Below, piece by piece: positions 33,771 to 41,284 of a DNA stretch of 41,284 nucleotides (within the stretch, counting starts at the first letter, position 1; every line of letters starts with the position of its first letter). The DNA comes from Dehalococcoidia bacterium. GTDB lineage: Bacteria > Chloroflexota > Dehalococcoidia > Dehalococcoidales > RBG-16-60-22. Where the stretch lies: NCBI GenBank assembly GCA_011192005.1, contig DUFB01000052.1, positions 1-41,284 on the forward strand, read 5' to 3'. Below the pieces are notes generated by a model. It searched no databases, was not told the DNA's origin, and saw only the letters and a program-made list of their open reading frames with translations. Both the position numbers and the translations under genes were made by a program.

Positions 33771-34400
33771 ATGACTGAAGGTATAATTGGTAAAAAACTA
33801 GGCATGACGCAGGTGTACGGCGATGACGGCAAGGTATTTGCTTTGACCGCCATCGAAGCCGGACCCTGCACCGTCACGCAGTTGAAGACCGTCGAGAGCG
33901 ACGGCTATAACGCCGCGCAGCTCGGGTTCGGGGTTAAGGGGCAGCCGAAATCCTCGAAGAAGAAGAAACGCGGCAAGGAAAAAGTGAATTATACTCACAT
34001 GCGAGAGTTAAAGCTGGACGATATCGGCGAAATGGAAACGGGACAGACCGTAGACGTGAGCCTGTTTAAAACCGGTGACCTGGTTAATGTTTCCGGCATT
34101 TCCAAAGGCAAAGGGTTCGCCGGTACGGTGAAACGTCACCATTTCTCCGGAGGACCCAAAACGCATGGTCAGTCCGACCGTCACCGCGCCCCGGGTTCCA
34201 TCGGGTCCACCACCACGCCGGGCCGCGTCCTCAAGGGGATGCGCATGGCGGGACACATGGGAAACAGGCAGGCAACCGTGCTCAACCTGGAGGTTTACCA
34301 GGCTGATGCCGAACGCAACCTGTTACTTCTCAAGGGTGCCGTACCGGGAGCGAAAAACTCGCTGCTGTTGATTAAGAAGTCGAGGAGGGTGAAGAGGTAA
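33771..34400 (+). CDS. rplC: 50S ribosomal protein L3
   Basis: uL3 is an early-assembly 23S rRNA-binding protein near the peptidyl transferase centre. The 209 residues start GIIGKKLGMTQVY and have GTVKRHHFSGGPKTHGQSDRHRAPGSIG followed by the conserved PGRVLKGMRMAGHMGN. In place of the usual ATHGNSLSHR the loop reads KTHGQSDRH, with a Gln near the methylated position of E. coli L3. It follows rpsJ by 14 bases and precedes rplD by one base. Confidence 0.97.
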   Translation: MTEGIIGKKLGMTQVYGDDGKVFALTAIEAGPCTVTQLKTVESDGYNAAQLGFGVKGQPKSSKKKKRGKEKVNYTHMRELKLDDIGEMETGQTVDVSLFKTGDLVNVSGISKGKGFAGTVKRHHFSGGPKTHGQSDRHRAPGSIGSTTTPGRVLKGMRMAGHMGNRQATVLNLEVYQADAERNLLLLKGAVPGAKNSLLLIKKSRRVKR

Positions 34401-34401
34401 G

Positions 34402-35058
34402 GTGCAGATTCCGGTTTTCAATATCTCCGGCGAAGAGGTAAGAAAGATAGAAGTCAGCGATGCGGTTTTCGCCGTACCGTTCAACGAAGCCATCGTCCAC
34501 CAGGTAATGGTCGGGCAGCTGGCTAACGCCCGCCAGGGAACGTCATCGACGAAGACGAGAGGCGACGTTAGAGGCAGCACCCGGAAGCTTTACCGCCAGA
34601 AGGGCACCGGTTACGCCCGTGCCGGCAGCAAGAAATCACCGCTACGCATCGGGGGCGGGATTACTTTCGGGCCTCACCCGAGGAACTACCGCCAGGAACT
34701 GCCGAGAAAAATGCGGCAGCTGGCGCTGCGGTGCGTACTCTCCGCCAAGGCCGCCGACGGCGAGCTCAAGGTACTGGAGGAATGGGATTTCAGCGAACCC
34801 AAGACCAGGAAAATGATCGAAGCTTTAAAAGCGCTGGGTATCGATTCCTCGGCGTTGATTGTAACGCCGGAACCGAACGAAAACGTTATAAAGTCGGCCC
34901 GGAACCTGAAAAATATAAAAACCTTACCGGCCAATGTAATGAACGTAAACGAGATTCTTTCTCATAAGAATTTACTGATGACCGAAGCCGCGGTACGCAT
35001 GGCGGAAAGATTGTGGGGCAACGGCAGTACGCAGGAGGTGAAAGATGCATCTGTATGA
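34402..35058 (+). CDS. rplD: 50S ribosomal protein L4
   Basis: uL4 lines the exit tunnel with an extended loop and in enterobacteria also represses the S10 operon. The 218 residues show PVFNISGEEVRKIEVSDAVF, the loop region QGTSSTKTRGDVRGSTRKLYRQKGTGYARAGS and FGPHPRNYRQELPRKMRQLALR. The start is GTG 34402, one base after the rplC stop, and the end overlaps rplW by 14 bases. No S10-type leader hairpin for L4 control is apparent before rpsJ, because fusA coding sequence occupies that space. Confidence 0.97.
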   Translation: MQIPVFNISGEEVRKIEVSDAVFAVPFNEAIVHQVMVGQLANARQGTSSTKTRGDVRGSTRKLYRQKGTGYARAGSKKSPLRIGGGITFGPHPRNYRQELPRKMRQLALRCVLSAKAADGELKVLEEWDFSEPKTRKMIEALKALGIDSSALIVTPEPNENVIKSARNLKNIKTLPANVMNVNEILSHKNLLMTEAAVRMAERLWGNGSTQEVKDASV

Positions 35059-35329
35059 AGTACTGCGCCGGCCGTTGATAACAGAAAAAAGCACCGAACT
35101 TCAATCCTTGAACAAATATGCTTTTGAGATAGCCGACGGCGCCAATAAACCGCAGGTCAAGCAGGCCATCGAAGCCGCTTTCAAGGTCAAGGTTACCGGG
35201 GTAAACGTGGTAACCATGCGGGGCAAAGCCAAGAGAATAGGACGGCGGCTAATTCAAACGCCCGACTGGAAAAAAGCGATTGTTACCCTACAGCCGGGGG
35301 ATAAGATAGAATTCTTTGAAGGGGTATAA
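35045..35329 (+). CDS. rplW: 50S ribosomal protein L23
   Basis: uL23 sits at the tunnel exit and docks trigger factor and signal recognition particle. The 94 residues begin LYEVLRRPLITEKSTELQS and include NKYAFEIADGANKPQVKQAIEAAFKV and VNVVTMRGKAKRIGRR, then a C-terminal strand ending EFFEGV. It overlaps rplD by 14 bases; GCAGGAGG lies just before the ATG, inside rplD. Confidence 0.97.
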   Translation: MHLYEVLRRPLITEKSTELQSLNKYAFEIADGANKPQVKQAIEAAFKVKVTGVNVVTMRGKAKRIGRRLIQTPDWKKAIVTLQPGDKIEFFEGV

Positions 35330-35350
35330 CCACGGGGGTAAATATACAGG

Positions 35351-36178
35351 ATGCCGATAAAAAACTATAAACCAACCTCACCGGGCAGAAGGGGTATGAG
35401 CGGCTATACCTTCGAGGAAATAACGAAGGACAAGCCTGAGAAATCCCTGCTGCTGCCGCTGAAGAAAAGAGCAGGCAGGAACAACCGGGGCAAGATTACC
35501 GTGCGTCACCGCGGGGGCGGGGCGAAACGCCGCCTGAGGATTATCGATTTCAGGCGGGACAAGGCCGGCGTGCCCGGTCGGGTGGCGGCTATCGAGTACG
35601 ACCCTAATCGTTCGGCTCGCATCGCCCTCATCTTCTACGCCGACGGGGATAAACGCTATATCCTGGCACCGGTGGGGCTGAATGTCGGCGATACGGTAAT
35701 GTCCGGCGATAAAGCCGATATAAAACCGGGTAATGCCATGCCCCTGGCCAATATGCCCACGGGCACACAGATACATAATATCGAGCTGCAAAAAGGTCGG
35801 GGCGGTAAGATAGTACGTAGCGCGGGAGCGGCAGCGCAGCTGATGGTCAAGGAAGGGGAATACGCCCTTATCCGGATGCCATCGGGCGAAATCCGCCGCA
35901 TACGCAGCGAATGCCTGGCAACTATCGGCCAGGTTGGTAATGTAGAACATCAGAATATCAGCCTGGGAAAGGCGGGACGCAAGCGCCACATGGGCTGGCG
36001 GCCTACGGTAAGAGGTTCGGCGATGACGCCGCGGGACCACCCCCACGGCGGCGGCGAGGGAAGGTCACCGGTGGGTATGCCCGGACCGAAAACCCCCTGG
36101 GGTAAACCGGCCATGGGCTACAAGACCCGCAAGCCCAAGGCTTCCGACCGGATGATCGTCAAACGCCGCGGAAAATAG
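35351..36178 (+). CDS. rplB: 50S ribosomal protein L2
   Basis: uL2 is needed for subunit joining and peptidyl transfer. The 275 residues contain the N-terminal [60 protein letters not shown] and the C-terminal signature [21 protein letters not shown] with the conserved His of the HPHGGG loop. Length and motifs are standard. It follows rplW by 21 bases. Confidence 0.98.
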   Translation: MPIKNYKPTSPGRRGMSGYTFEEITKDKPEKSLLLPLKKRAGRNNRGKITVRHRGGGAKRRLRIIDFRRDKAGVPGRVAAIEYDPNRSARIALIFYADGDKRYILAPVGLNVGDTVMSGDKADIKPGNAMPLANMPTGTQIHNIELQKGRGGKIVRSAGAAAQLMVKEGEYALIRMPSGEIRRIRSECLATIGQVGNVEHQNISLGKAGRKRHMGWRPTVRGSAMTPRDHPHGGGEGRSPVGMPGPKTPWGKPAMGYKTRKPKASDRMIVKRRGK

Positions 36179-36195
36179 GCGGATAGAGGGAAAAT

Positions 36196-36489
36196 ATGTC
36201 AAGGTCAATAAAAAAAGGACCAGCAATAGATGAGAAACTGATGAAGAAGGTGGATGCCGTCATACGCTCTAACAAGAAGACGGTCATCAAGACATGGGCA
36301 CGTCGTTCTACGATACTGCCGCAGATGGTGGGCATGACCATCGGCGTTCACGATGGAAGAAGGCATGTACCAATATACATCAACGAGAACATGGTAGGCC
36401 ATAAACTTGGAGAATTCGCCCCCACGCGGACTTTCCGGGGGCATGTAGCCAAAGCTGATAAATTAACTCAGGCAAAAAAGAGAGTATAG
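36196..36489 (+). CDS. rpsS: 30S ribosomal protein S19
   Basis: uS19 is a 30S head protein near the A-site finger bridge. The 97 residues start [21 protein letters not shown] and hold the family signature [39 protein letters not shown]. The usual next gene, rplV, follows after five bases. Nothing unusual is seen. Confidence 0.97.
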   Translation: MSRSIKKGPAIDEKLMKKVDAVIRSNKKTVIKTWARRSTILPQMVGMTIGVHDGRRHVPIYINENMVGHKLGEFAPTRTFRGHVAKADKLTQAKKRV

Positions 36490-36494
36490 GGTAA

Positions 36495-36830
36495 GTGGAA
36501 GTAAAAGCTGTAGCTAAAGACACAGGCATACCGGCGGGCAAGGTACGGCCACTGGTCGATATGGTGCGGGGTAAAAGCGTGGAGGAAGCGTTAACTCTGC
36601 TTCAGTTCACGCCAACACCCAAAGCCAAGCTTGTCGCCAAGCTGGTAAAATCGGCGGCATCTAACGCGGAGAATAATTTCCAGATAGACCCCGCCGACCT
36701 GAAGATAGTAAAAATATATGCCGATGAGGCGCGGAGCCTGCGGAGATACCGACCTCGTTCGCGGGGGCGGACGAGTCCCATCCGCAAGCATTCCAGCCAT
36801 ATCACGGTCATCGTTGCGGAGGAGGTATAA
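36495..36830 (+). CDS. rplV: 50S ribosomal protein L22
   Basis: uL22 binds 23S rRNA and reaches into the exit tunnel with a beta-hairpin. The 111 residues include MEVKAVAKDTGIPAGKVRPL at the start, where most bacteria have RISPRKVR, then DMVRGKSVEEALTLLQFTP and the C-terminal tunnel loop RRYRPRSRGRTSPIRKHSSHITVIV. The start is GTG 36495 with GGGTAA upstream. Its stop abuts the TTG start of rpsC with no gap. Confidence 0.96.
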   Translation: MEVKAVAKDTGIPAGKVRPLVDMVRGKSVEEALTLLQFTPTPKAKLVAKLVKSAASNAENNFQIDPADLKIVKIYADEARSLRRYRPRSRGRTSPIRKHSSHITVIVAEEV

Positions 36831-37910
36831 TTGGGTCATAAAGTTCACCCGATGGGCTTCCGGCTTGGCGTCATCAAAGACTGGCAGTCCAAGTGGTACA
36901 GCGATACGAATTATGATGAGTTCGTCCTCGAGGATGTCAAGCTCCGGGAGACAATAAGGAAAAAGTACCCCGAAGCGGCTATCTCGCTAATCGAGATAGA
37001 CCGGCAGGCGAAGGACGTGACCATCACCCTCTACACGGCTCGACCGGGCATCGTCATCGGACGGGGCGGCCAGAGGGTCGACGAGATGAGGGCTTACCTC
37101 GAAGGTCTCGTCGGCAAAAAGATACGGTTAAACATACAGGAAGTCCGCCAACCCGAGCTGGATGCCTATCTGGTAGCCAGGTCGGTAGCGGAGCAGATTG
37201 AACGGCGCATTGCCTACCGCCGCGCCATGAAGCAGGCAATTTTCCGCACGATTCAGGCGGGAGCCAAGGGAATAAAAGTCAGCTGCGCGGGAAGGCTGGG
37301 AAATGCCGAGATAGCCCGTCGGCAGACCTCCCACGAGGGACAGGTCCCCCTGCATACGCTCCGGGCCGATATCGATTACGGTTTTACCGAAGCGCACACC
37401 ACCCTGGGTAGAATCGGCGTGAAGGTGTGGATATATAAAGGGCAAATCCTACCCGAACCGAAAGCGGAAGAGATAGAGGAAATACACGCCGAGACAGCCG
37501 TCGCCGAGGCTGAGGCCGTTGTTGAGACGGTTGAAGAAGAGAAACCCACCGAGGCAGTAGCTGAGGAACCTGAAGCCGTAGTTGAAGCGGCCGAGGAAGA
37601 GAAAGCCACCGAGGCGGTAGCTGAAGAACCCGAGGCTGCAGTTGAAGAGCCCGAAGCGGAGAAAAAACCTGCCAGGGCAACAGCGAAGAAGACTACCAGA
37701 GCTGCGGCCGTCAAGAAAACGGAAACTAAGACGGTAAAAACAACCGCTAAAACTAAAGAAAAATCCACCGAAGAAGCGGAAGAGAAACCGGCAGCTAAAA
37801 AAGCCAGAAAAACTACCAGGACAAAAAAAGCGGCCGAGAAAAAGGAAGTGACCGCCGAGGCGGAAACACCGGACGAAACCAAGGAAGAGGACAAGGATGC
37901 AGCAGCCTAA
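36831..37910 (+). CDS. rpsC: 30S ribosomal protein S3 with long acidic/basic C-terminal tail
   Basis: uS3 forms part of the mRNA entry site. Residues 1-210 are ordinary S3: [22 protein letters not shown], the KH-domain [17 protein letters not shown] and the C-terminal [16 protein letters not shown]. They are followed by about 150 extra residues, where most bacterial S3 proteins end by 210-240. The tail is first acidic, with a 20-residue repeat ([20 protein letters not shown] type) encoded twice at 37518-37577 and 37578-37637. It is then Lys/Ala/Thr-rich, like histone H1 tails, and ends acidic. The start is TTG 36831, immediately after rplV. It overlaps rplP by 14 bases. Confidence 0.96.
   Translation: MGHKVHPMGFRLGVIKDWQSKWYSDTNYDEFVLEDVKLRETIRKKYPEAAISLIEIDRQAKDVTITLYTARPGIVIGRGGQRVDEMRAYLEGLVGKKIRLNIQEVRQPELDAYLVARSVAEQIERRIAYRRAMKQAIFRTIQAGAKGIKVSCAGRLGNAEIARRQTSHEGQVPLHTLRADIDYGFTEAHTTLGRIGVKVWIYKGQILPEPKAEEIEEIHAETAVAEAEAVVETVEEEKPTEAVAEEPEAVVEAAEEEKATEAVAEEPEAAVEEPEAEKKPARATAKKTTRAAAVKKTETKTVKTTAKTKEKSTEEAEEKPAAKKARKTTRTKKAAEKKEVTAEAETPDETKEEDKDAAA
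37518..37637 (+). repeat. 60-base tandem repeat in the rpsC tail
   Basis: Two imperfect 60-base units lie head to tail, each encoding 20 residues ending EAVAEEPEA, and a partial third unit begins at 37638. The units differ at both silent and coding positions, so the duplication is not very recent. Confidence 0.8.
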
Positions 37911-38331
37911 ACGCGTAAAATACCGTAAAGCGCAGCGGGGCAAACGACGCGGCAAAGCGCAATCGGGGAACGAGATAAATTTCGGCGACTACGGATTGCA
38001 GATACTGGAGTCCGCTTGGCTGACGGGTGCGCAGATAGAAGCCGCCCGGCGTGCCATCACGCGCCATATCCGGCGCGGCGGCAAGGTCTGGATACGAGCT
38101 TTCCCGGATAAACCCGTCAGCAAGAAAGCCGCCGAAACCCGCATGGGCAGCGGCAAGGGCGTCCCCGACCACTGGGTATCCGTGGTCAAGGCGGGGAGAA
38201 TCGTCTTCGAAATGGCGGGAGTCGGTGAAGACGTTGCCCGGGAAGCGATTCGCCTAGCATCGCACAAACTGCCGGTGAAATCCAAATTCGTCGTCAGGGA
38301 GAGCCTGGCGGCCGTGGGCAGCGAATCATAG
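37897..38331 (+). CDS. rplP: 50S ribosomal protein L16
   Basis: uL16 helps place tRNA in the A and P sites of the 50S subunit. The 144 residues include [50 protein letters not shown] and the conserved [24 protein letters not shown], then an [24 protein letters not shown] tail. The start lies 14 bases inside rpsC, in the sequence encoding its Asp/Ala-rich end; AGGACAAGG upstream serves as binding site. Confidence 0.97.
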   Translation: MQQPKRVKYRKAQRGKRRGKAQSGNEINFGDYGLQILESAWLTGAQIEAARRAITRHIRRGGKVWIRAFPDKPVSKKAAETRMGSGKGVPDHWVSVVKAGRIVFEMAGVGEDVAREAIRLASHKLPVKSKFVVRESLAAVGSES

Positions 38332-38349
38332 GAATCGGGGGCTGGAGAG

Positions 38350-38547
38350 TTGAGACTTAAAGAATTCAGAGATATGAACGACGCGGACCTGAAGAAGGAA
38401 CTGGAGGAATCGCGCGAGGAGCTGTTTAACCTCAGGTTTCGGGTAGAAACCAAGCAGCTGGTGAACCACCGCGAACTGCGGAGGGTCAAGAGAAAGATAG
38501 CCAGGCTGAAGACCCTGCAGACCGAGAGAGAACTGGGGATAAGGTAG
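38350..38547 (+). CDS. rpmC: 50S ribosomal protein L29
   Basis: uL29 is a small helical protein near the tunnel exit. The 65 residues show [36 protein letters not shown] and the C-terminal [18 protein letters not shown], both typical. The start codon is TTG 38350 after GGGGCTGGAGAG. It lies 18 bases after rplP and 12 before rpsQ. Confidence 0.95.
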   Translation: MRLKEFRDMNDADLKKELEESREELFNLRFRVETKQLVNHRELRRVKRKIARLKTLQTERELGIR

Positions 38548-38559
38548 GTAATAAGAGGG

Positions 38560-38865
38560 ATGGAAAACAAGCGCAAAATCAGGTTCGGTAAGGTTATCAG
38601 CGACAAGATGGATAAGACGGTCGTCGTCGCTGTGGACACGCCGTGGCGCCATCCGCTGTATAAGAAAAGCATCCGCAGGGCCGTGAAATACAAAGTTCAC
38701 GATGAGAAGAACCAGTGCCGCACGGGAGACACGGTACGCATCGAAGAGACCCGACCGCTCTCCCGGGAAAAGCGCTGGAGGGTAGCGGAGATTGTCGCCA
38801 AAGGAGAGGTGGCTGATATCAAACCCGAGGAAATAGATACTCAAGAAACCGGTGCAGAAACATGA
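38560..38865 (+). CDS. rpsQ: 30S ribosomal protein S17
   Basis: uS17 is a primary 16S rRNA-binding protein with an OB fold. The 101 residues contain [47 protein letters not shown] and [17 protein letters not shown]. About 15 acidic residues follow the core ([18 protein letters not shown]), a modest extension over the usual 80-90 residues. Its stop overlaps the rplN start by four bases. Confidence 0.96.
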   Translation: MENKRKIRFGKVISDKMDKTVVVAVDTPWRHPLYKKSIRRAVKYKVHDEKNQCRTGDTVRIEETRPLSREKRWRVAEIVAKGEVADIKPEEIDTQETGAET

Positions 38866-39230
38866 TTCAAATGCAAACCAGACTAAAAATAGCGGACAAC
38901 ACGGGAGCCCGTGAAGTGATGTGCATCAACGTCCTCGGGGGCACCCGTAAGAAATATGCCAGTATCGGCGACGTGGTGGTAGCGTCGGTGAAGCGTGCTA
39001 TCCCGAACGCCGGTACCAAGAAAGGTGAGGTGGTACGCGCCGTCATAATCCGCACGGCACAGCCCTACCAGCGGCCGGACGGCTCCTATATAAAATTCGA
39101 TGAGAACGCCGCGGTAATCCTCACCGATAAGAACAACCCCAAAGGCACCCGGATTTTCGGTCCGGTCGCCCGGGAATTGAGGGATAAGAACTACACCAAG
39201 ATAATATCGCTGGCACCCGAGGTTTTATAA
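38862..39230 (+). CDS. rplN: 50S ribosomal protein L14
   Basis: uL14 contacts the 30S subunit and is the docking site of the silencing factor RsfS. The 122 residues have [53 protein letters not shown] and the C-terminal [26 protein letters not shown]. This is a textbook length and sequence. The ATG overlaps the rpsQ stop as ATGA. Confidence 0.98.
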   Translation: MIQMQTRLKIADNTGAREVMCINVLGGTRKKYASIGDVVVASVKRAIPNAGTKKGEVVRAVIIRTAQPYQRPDGSYIKFDENAAVILTDKNNPKGTRIFGPVARELRDKNYTKIISLAPEVL

Positions 39231-39243
39231 GGCAAGAGATATT

Positions 39244-39555
39244 ATGAAGATAAAAAAAGACGATAATGTCCTGGTGATTAACGGCAAGGACAGGGGTAAA
39301 ACGGGTAAGGTGCGCTTCGCTTATCCCAAGAAGCAGCGCATAATCATCGAGGGGATAAATTTTATCAAGAAGCACTCCAAGGCGCGTGGTGCCGTACGGC
39401 AGGCAGGCATCATCGACCTGGAAGCGACGGTGCACGTGTCCAACGTCATGTTGATCTGTGATAAATGCAATAAACCCTGCCGGGTAGGTTACAAGAAACT
39501 TGAAGACGGACGGAGAGTGAGATTCTGCCGCGTCTGCAATGAGGTTATCGATTAG
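39244..39555 (+). CDS. rplX: 50S ribosomal protein L24, Cys-rich form
   Basis: uL24 starts assembly of the 50S subunit. The 103 residues begin with a KOW motif (VLVINGKDRGKTGKVRFAYPKKQRIIIEG) and INFIKKHSK. The C-terminal part holds LICDKCNKPCRVGYK and VRFCRVCNEVI: two CxxC pairs consistent with a bound zinc, plus a fifth Cys. This zinc-ribbon-like end is found in several bacterial phyla. It abuts rplE with no gap. Confidence 0.96.
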   Translation: MKIKKDDNVLVINGKDRGKTGKVRFAYPKKQRIIIEGINFIKKHSKARGAVRQAGIIDLEATVHVSNVMLICDKCNKPCRVGYKKLEDGRRVRFCRVCNEVID

Positions 39556-40107
39556 ATGGCGAGACTGAAAGAAAAATACAGGGAAGAGGTTGTCCCGCGC
39601 CTTATGGAGCTGTGCGGCTTCAACAACGTGATGCAGGCACCGCGCCTCGAGAAGATAGTCCTCAATATCGGGTTGGGCGAGGCTATATCCAACGCCAAGG
39701 CGCTGGAATCAGGAGAAGCCGATATGGTGGCGATATCCGGGCAGCACCCGGTTATCACGCGCGCCAAGAAATCCATCGCCGCCTTCAAACTGAGGGAAGG
39801 CATGCCGATAGGCATGATGGTAACCCTGCGGGGAGAGCGGATGTACGACTTCTTCGAGAAGCTGGTCAACTCCGTATTACCGCGTATACAGGACTTCCAG
39901 GGCGTGCCTGTGGACGCCTTTGACGGCCGCGGCAATTATACCCTGGGATTCAAGGAACAAATATACTTCCCCGAGATAGACTATGACAAGATTGACAAAG
40001 CACGGGGCATCGGAATATCGATAGTGACCACGGCTAAAAACGACGAAGAAGGCAGGCACCTGCTGGAACTGCTGGGAATGCCCTTTGCCAAGGACGGAGT
40101 AACATAA
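39556..40107 (+). CDS. rplE: 50S ribosomal protein L5
   Basis: uL5 binds 5S rRNA and contacts P-site tRNA. The 183 residues have [40 protein letters not shown], the [36 protein letters not shown] block and a C-terminal [27 protein letters not shown]. Length is standard. The ATG directly follows the rplX stop, and rpsZ starts two bases after its own stop. Confidence 0.97.
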   Translation: MARLKEKYREEVVPRLMELCGFNNVMQAPRLEKIVLNIGLGEAISNAKALESGEADMVAISGQHPVITRAKKSIAAFKLREGMPIGMMVTLRGERMYDFFEKLVNSVLPRIQDFQGVPVDAFDGRGNYTLGFKEQIYFPEIDYDKIDKARGIGISIVTTAKNDEEGRHLLELLGMPFAKDGVT

Positions 40108-40109
40108 AC

Positions 40110-40295
40110 ATGGCTAAAAAGTCGAGCATAGAAAAATCCAGGCGTGCGCCTAAATACTCCACCCGGCAGCATAACAGGTGCCGGCTGTGCGGACGGCCCC
40201 GCGCCTATATCCGGAAATTCGGTATCTGCCGGATATGTTTCCGCCACCTGGCACTCAACGGGCAACTCCCAGGTGTAAGGAAATCAAGCTGGTAA
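40110..40295 (+). CDS. rpsZ: 30S ribosomal protein S14, zinc-binding (type Z)
   Basis: This is the short, zinc-dependent uS14 of 61 residues. [20 protein letters not shown] gives the four Cys (CxxC-x12-CxxC) and is followed by [18 protein letters not shown], the standard ending. Many bacteria carry a second, zinc-free paralogue elsewhere for zinc limitation; none is visible here. It lies between rplE and rpsH as usual. Confidence 0.97.
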   Translation: MAKKSSIEKSRRAPKYSTRQHNRCRLCGRPRAYIRKFGICRICFRHLALNGQLPGVRKSSW

Positions 40296-40314
40296 ATAAA
40301 AAGGAAATACAGGT

Positions 40315-40713
40315 ATGACAGTAACTGATCCCATAGCCGATATGCTGACCAGAATACGTAATGCCCTGATGGCGAGGCATGATAGTGTGAAGGTGCCTTC
40401 GTCCAAGATGAAGCTGGCTATTGCCAGGATTCTCAAGGAGGAAGGGTTTATTAACGATTACGAAGTAATCAGGGGCAAACCGCACCGTGATATCAGCATC
40501 CAGCTGAGATATCTGGAAGACAATAAACCGGCCATATCGGGACTGAAACGCGTCAGTAAACCGGGACTGAGAGTATACATTCAGAAGAGAGAAATCCCGC
40601 GGGTCTACGGCGGACTGGGAATCGCCATCATATCAACATCCCAGGGTGTGAAAACGGGACAGCAGGCCTGGCGCCAGAGCTCGGGCGGGGAATTATTATG
40701 TTATGTATGGTAA
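40315..40713 (+). CDS. rpsH: 30S ribosomal protein S8
   Basis: uS8 binds the central domain of 16S rRNA and in E. coli also represses the spc operon. The 132 residues show [44 protein letters not shown] and, at the C-terminus, [35 protein letters not shown], where the family has the GVMTDxxAR-x6-GGE-CYVW pattern. The D/x-A-R core is replaced here by GQQAWRQSS, which keeps Ala and the following Gly-Gly-Glu. Confidence 0.96.
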   Translation: MTVTDPIADMLTRIRNALMARHDSVKVPSSKMKLAIARILKEEGFINDYEVIRGKPHRDISIQLRYLEDNKPAISGLKRVSKPGLRVYIQKREIPRVYGGLGIAIISTSQGVKTGQQAWRQSSGGELLCYVW

Positions 40714-40731
40714 CCAATTCGGGGGATATAG

Positions 40732-41280
40732 ATGTCCAGAATAGGTAAAATGCCAATAACGGTGCCCTCCGGGGTAAAAGTGAATATAGACGGGAACACG
40801 GTCACGGTAAGCGGACCCAAGGGCGAGCTCAGCCGCTCCCTTCCCGGGGAAATGATTATTAAAATGAAAGGCGATACCATTGAAGTATCGCGCCCCAGCG
40901 AAAGTAAGAAGCACCAGTCCTACCACGGGCTGACGCGGAGCCTGCTGGCCAATATGGTGGAGGGAGTATCCAAGGGCTTCGAGAAGACGCTGGAGATAGT
41001 CGGCGTCGGTTACCGTGCCGAGAAAACCGGCAATAATCTGACGATACGCATCGGTTACTCTCATCCGGTGGAGGTAAAACCTCTCCCCGGCACGACTCTT
41101 GACGTGGAAGGAAACAACCGTATTAAAGTATCCGGAGCTAACAAAGAGACGGTGGGAGAGATGGCGGCCAACATCCGCGCCATCCGCCCGCCCGATGCCT
41201 ACAAAGGCAAGGGAATCAGGTATGCCGGAGAGGTAGTACACCTTAAACCGGGTAAAGCCGGGAAGGTGGTAGGCGGTTAG
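40732..41280 (+). CDS. rplF: 50S ribosomal protein L6
   Basis: uL6 lies near the factor-binding centre of the 50S subunit. The 182 residues are complete, with the stop four bases from the window end. They contain SRIGKMPITVPSGVKVNIDG, the first repeat GPKGELSRSLP, HGLTRSLLANMVEGVSKGFEKTLEIVGVGYRAE and the C-terminal IRPPDAYKGKGIRYAGEVVHLKPGKAGK. The rest of the spc operon (rplR, rpsE and onward) presumably continues beyond the edge. Confidence 0.97.
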   Translation: MSRIGKMPITVPSGVKVNIDGNTVTVSGPKGELSRSLPGEMIIKMKGDTIEVSRPSESKKHQSYHGLTRSLLANMVEGVSKGFEKTLEIVGVGYRAEKTGNNLTIRIGYSHPVEVKPLPGTTLDVEGNNRIKVSGANKETVGEMAANIRAIRPPDAYKGKGIRYAGEVVHLKPGKAGKVVGG

Positions 41281-41284
41281 GAAA

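Noticed and set aside
1-41284. CRISPR arrays, insertion sequences, prophage genes, tRNA or rRNA genes
   Set aside because: I read both strands for regular repeats, transposase motifs and tRNA-like cloverleaves and saw none. All large frames are assigned to housekeeping genes.

Overview
The window is 41.3 kb of dense, housekeeping-type bacterial chromosome with a moderately high GC content: about 52 protein genes, many of them overlapping by 4 to 30 bases. I see no tRNA or rRNA gene, no insertion sequence, no prophage and no CRISPR array. The gene content and order best fit Chloroflexota, probably the class Dehalococcoidia. The clues are a chorismate operon (aroB to tyrA) divergent from an rpsL-rpsG-fusA-rpsJ ribosomal cluster, separate coaC and coaB genes, a SecA with a SEC-C tail, and an S12 with the longer N-terminal region. 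This assignment comes from remembered gene order and protein style, not from a database search.

Layout. (1) 1-3015, plus strand: NAD(P)HX repair (nnrE/nnrD, cut by the left edge) followed by three CoA genes, coaX, coaC and coaB. (2) 3016-6790, plus: a palindromic intergenic repeat, ypeA, valS and a universal stress protein. (3) 6805-11957, minus: prs, a DUF2007 gene, secA, then three small or unassigned genes, one of which is a free-standing Pol-beta-type helix-hairpin-helix domain. (4) 12198-16246: a zinc-ribbon protein, a SnoaL-like protein, the minus-strand glyA-cysK pair (serine to glycine/C1 and to cysteine) and an alpha/beta hydrolase with a near-consensus promoter. (5) 16432-20388, plus: pyrG behind a perfect TTGACA-N17-TATAAT promoter and a leader hairpin, a transaldolase, rho and a small gene coupled to rho. 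(6) 20394-29902, minus: a continuous aromatic amino-acid operon aroB-aroD-methyltransferase-aroE-aroK-aroA-aroC-pheA-tyrA, followed by an ORF that joins an ECF-type sigma factor to a DUF151 bifunctional nuclease. (7) 29903-30388: a divergent control region with overlapping promoters, a candidate attenuator for the aro operon and two hairpins in the rpsL leader. (8) 30389-41280, plus: rpsL, rpsG, fusA, then rpsJ-rplC-rplD-rplW-rplB-rpsS-rplV-rpsC-rplP-rpmC-rpsQ-rplN-rplX-rplE-rpsZ-rpsH-rplF.

How it works together. The aro operon holds every step from DAHP to chorismate, then the branches to phenylpyruvate and 4-hydroxyphenylpyruvate. DAHP synthase itself is not in the window. The ribosomal cluster has the usual order except that tuf is absent between fusA and rpsJ.

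The points most worth a second look are: the sigma/BFN fusion, whose junction carries an A6 run and a complete internal ribosome-binding site, so that one extra A would restore two overlapping genes; the aro leader, with a strong promoter, a rho-independent terminator and a competing pairing; the S12 protein with Arg where streptomycin-sensitive bacteria have Lys43; the 150-residue acidic-then-basic tail on S3; the charged insertion in AroA; the Ser in place of the CoaC flap Cys; and the lone lyase-like HhH protein beside secA. I did not find a clearly new multi-gene system; the sigma/BFN locus is the nearest candidate.
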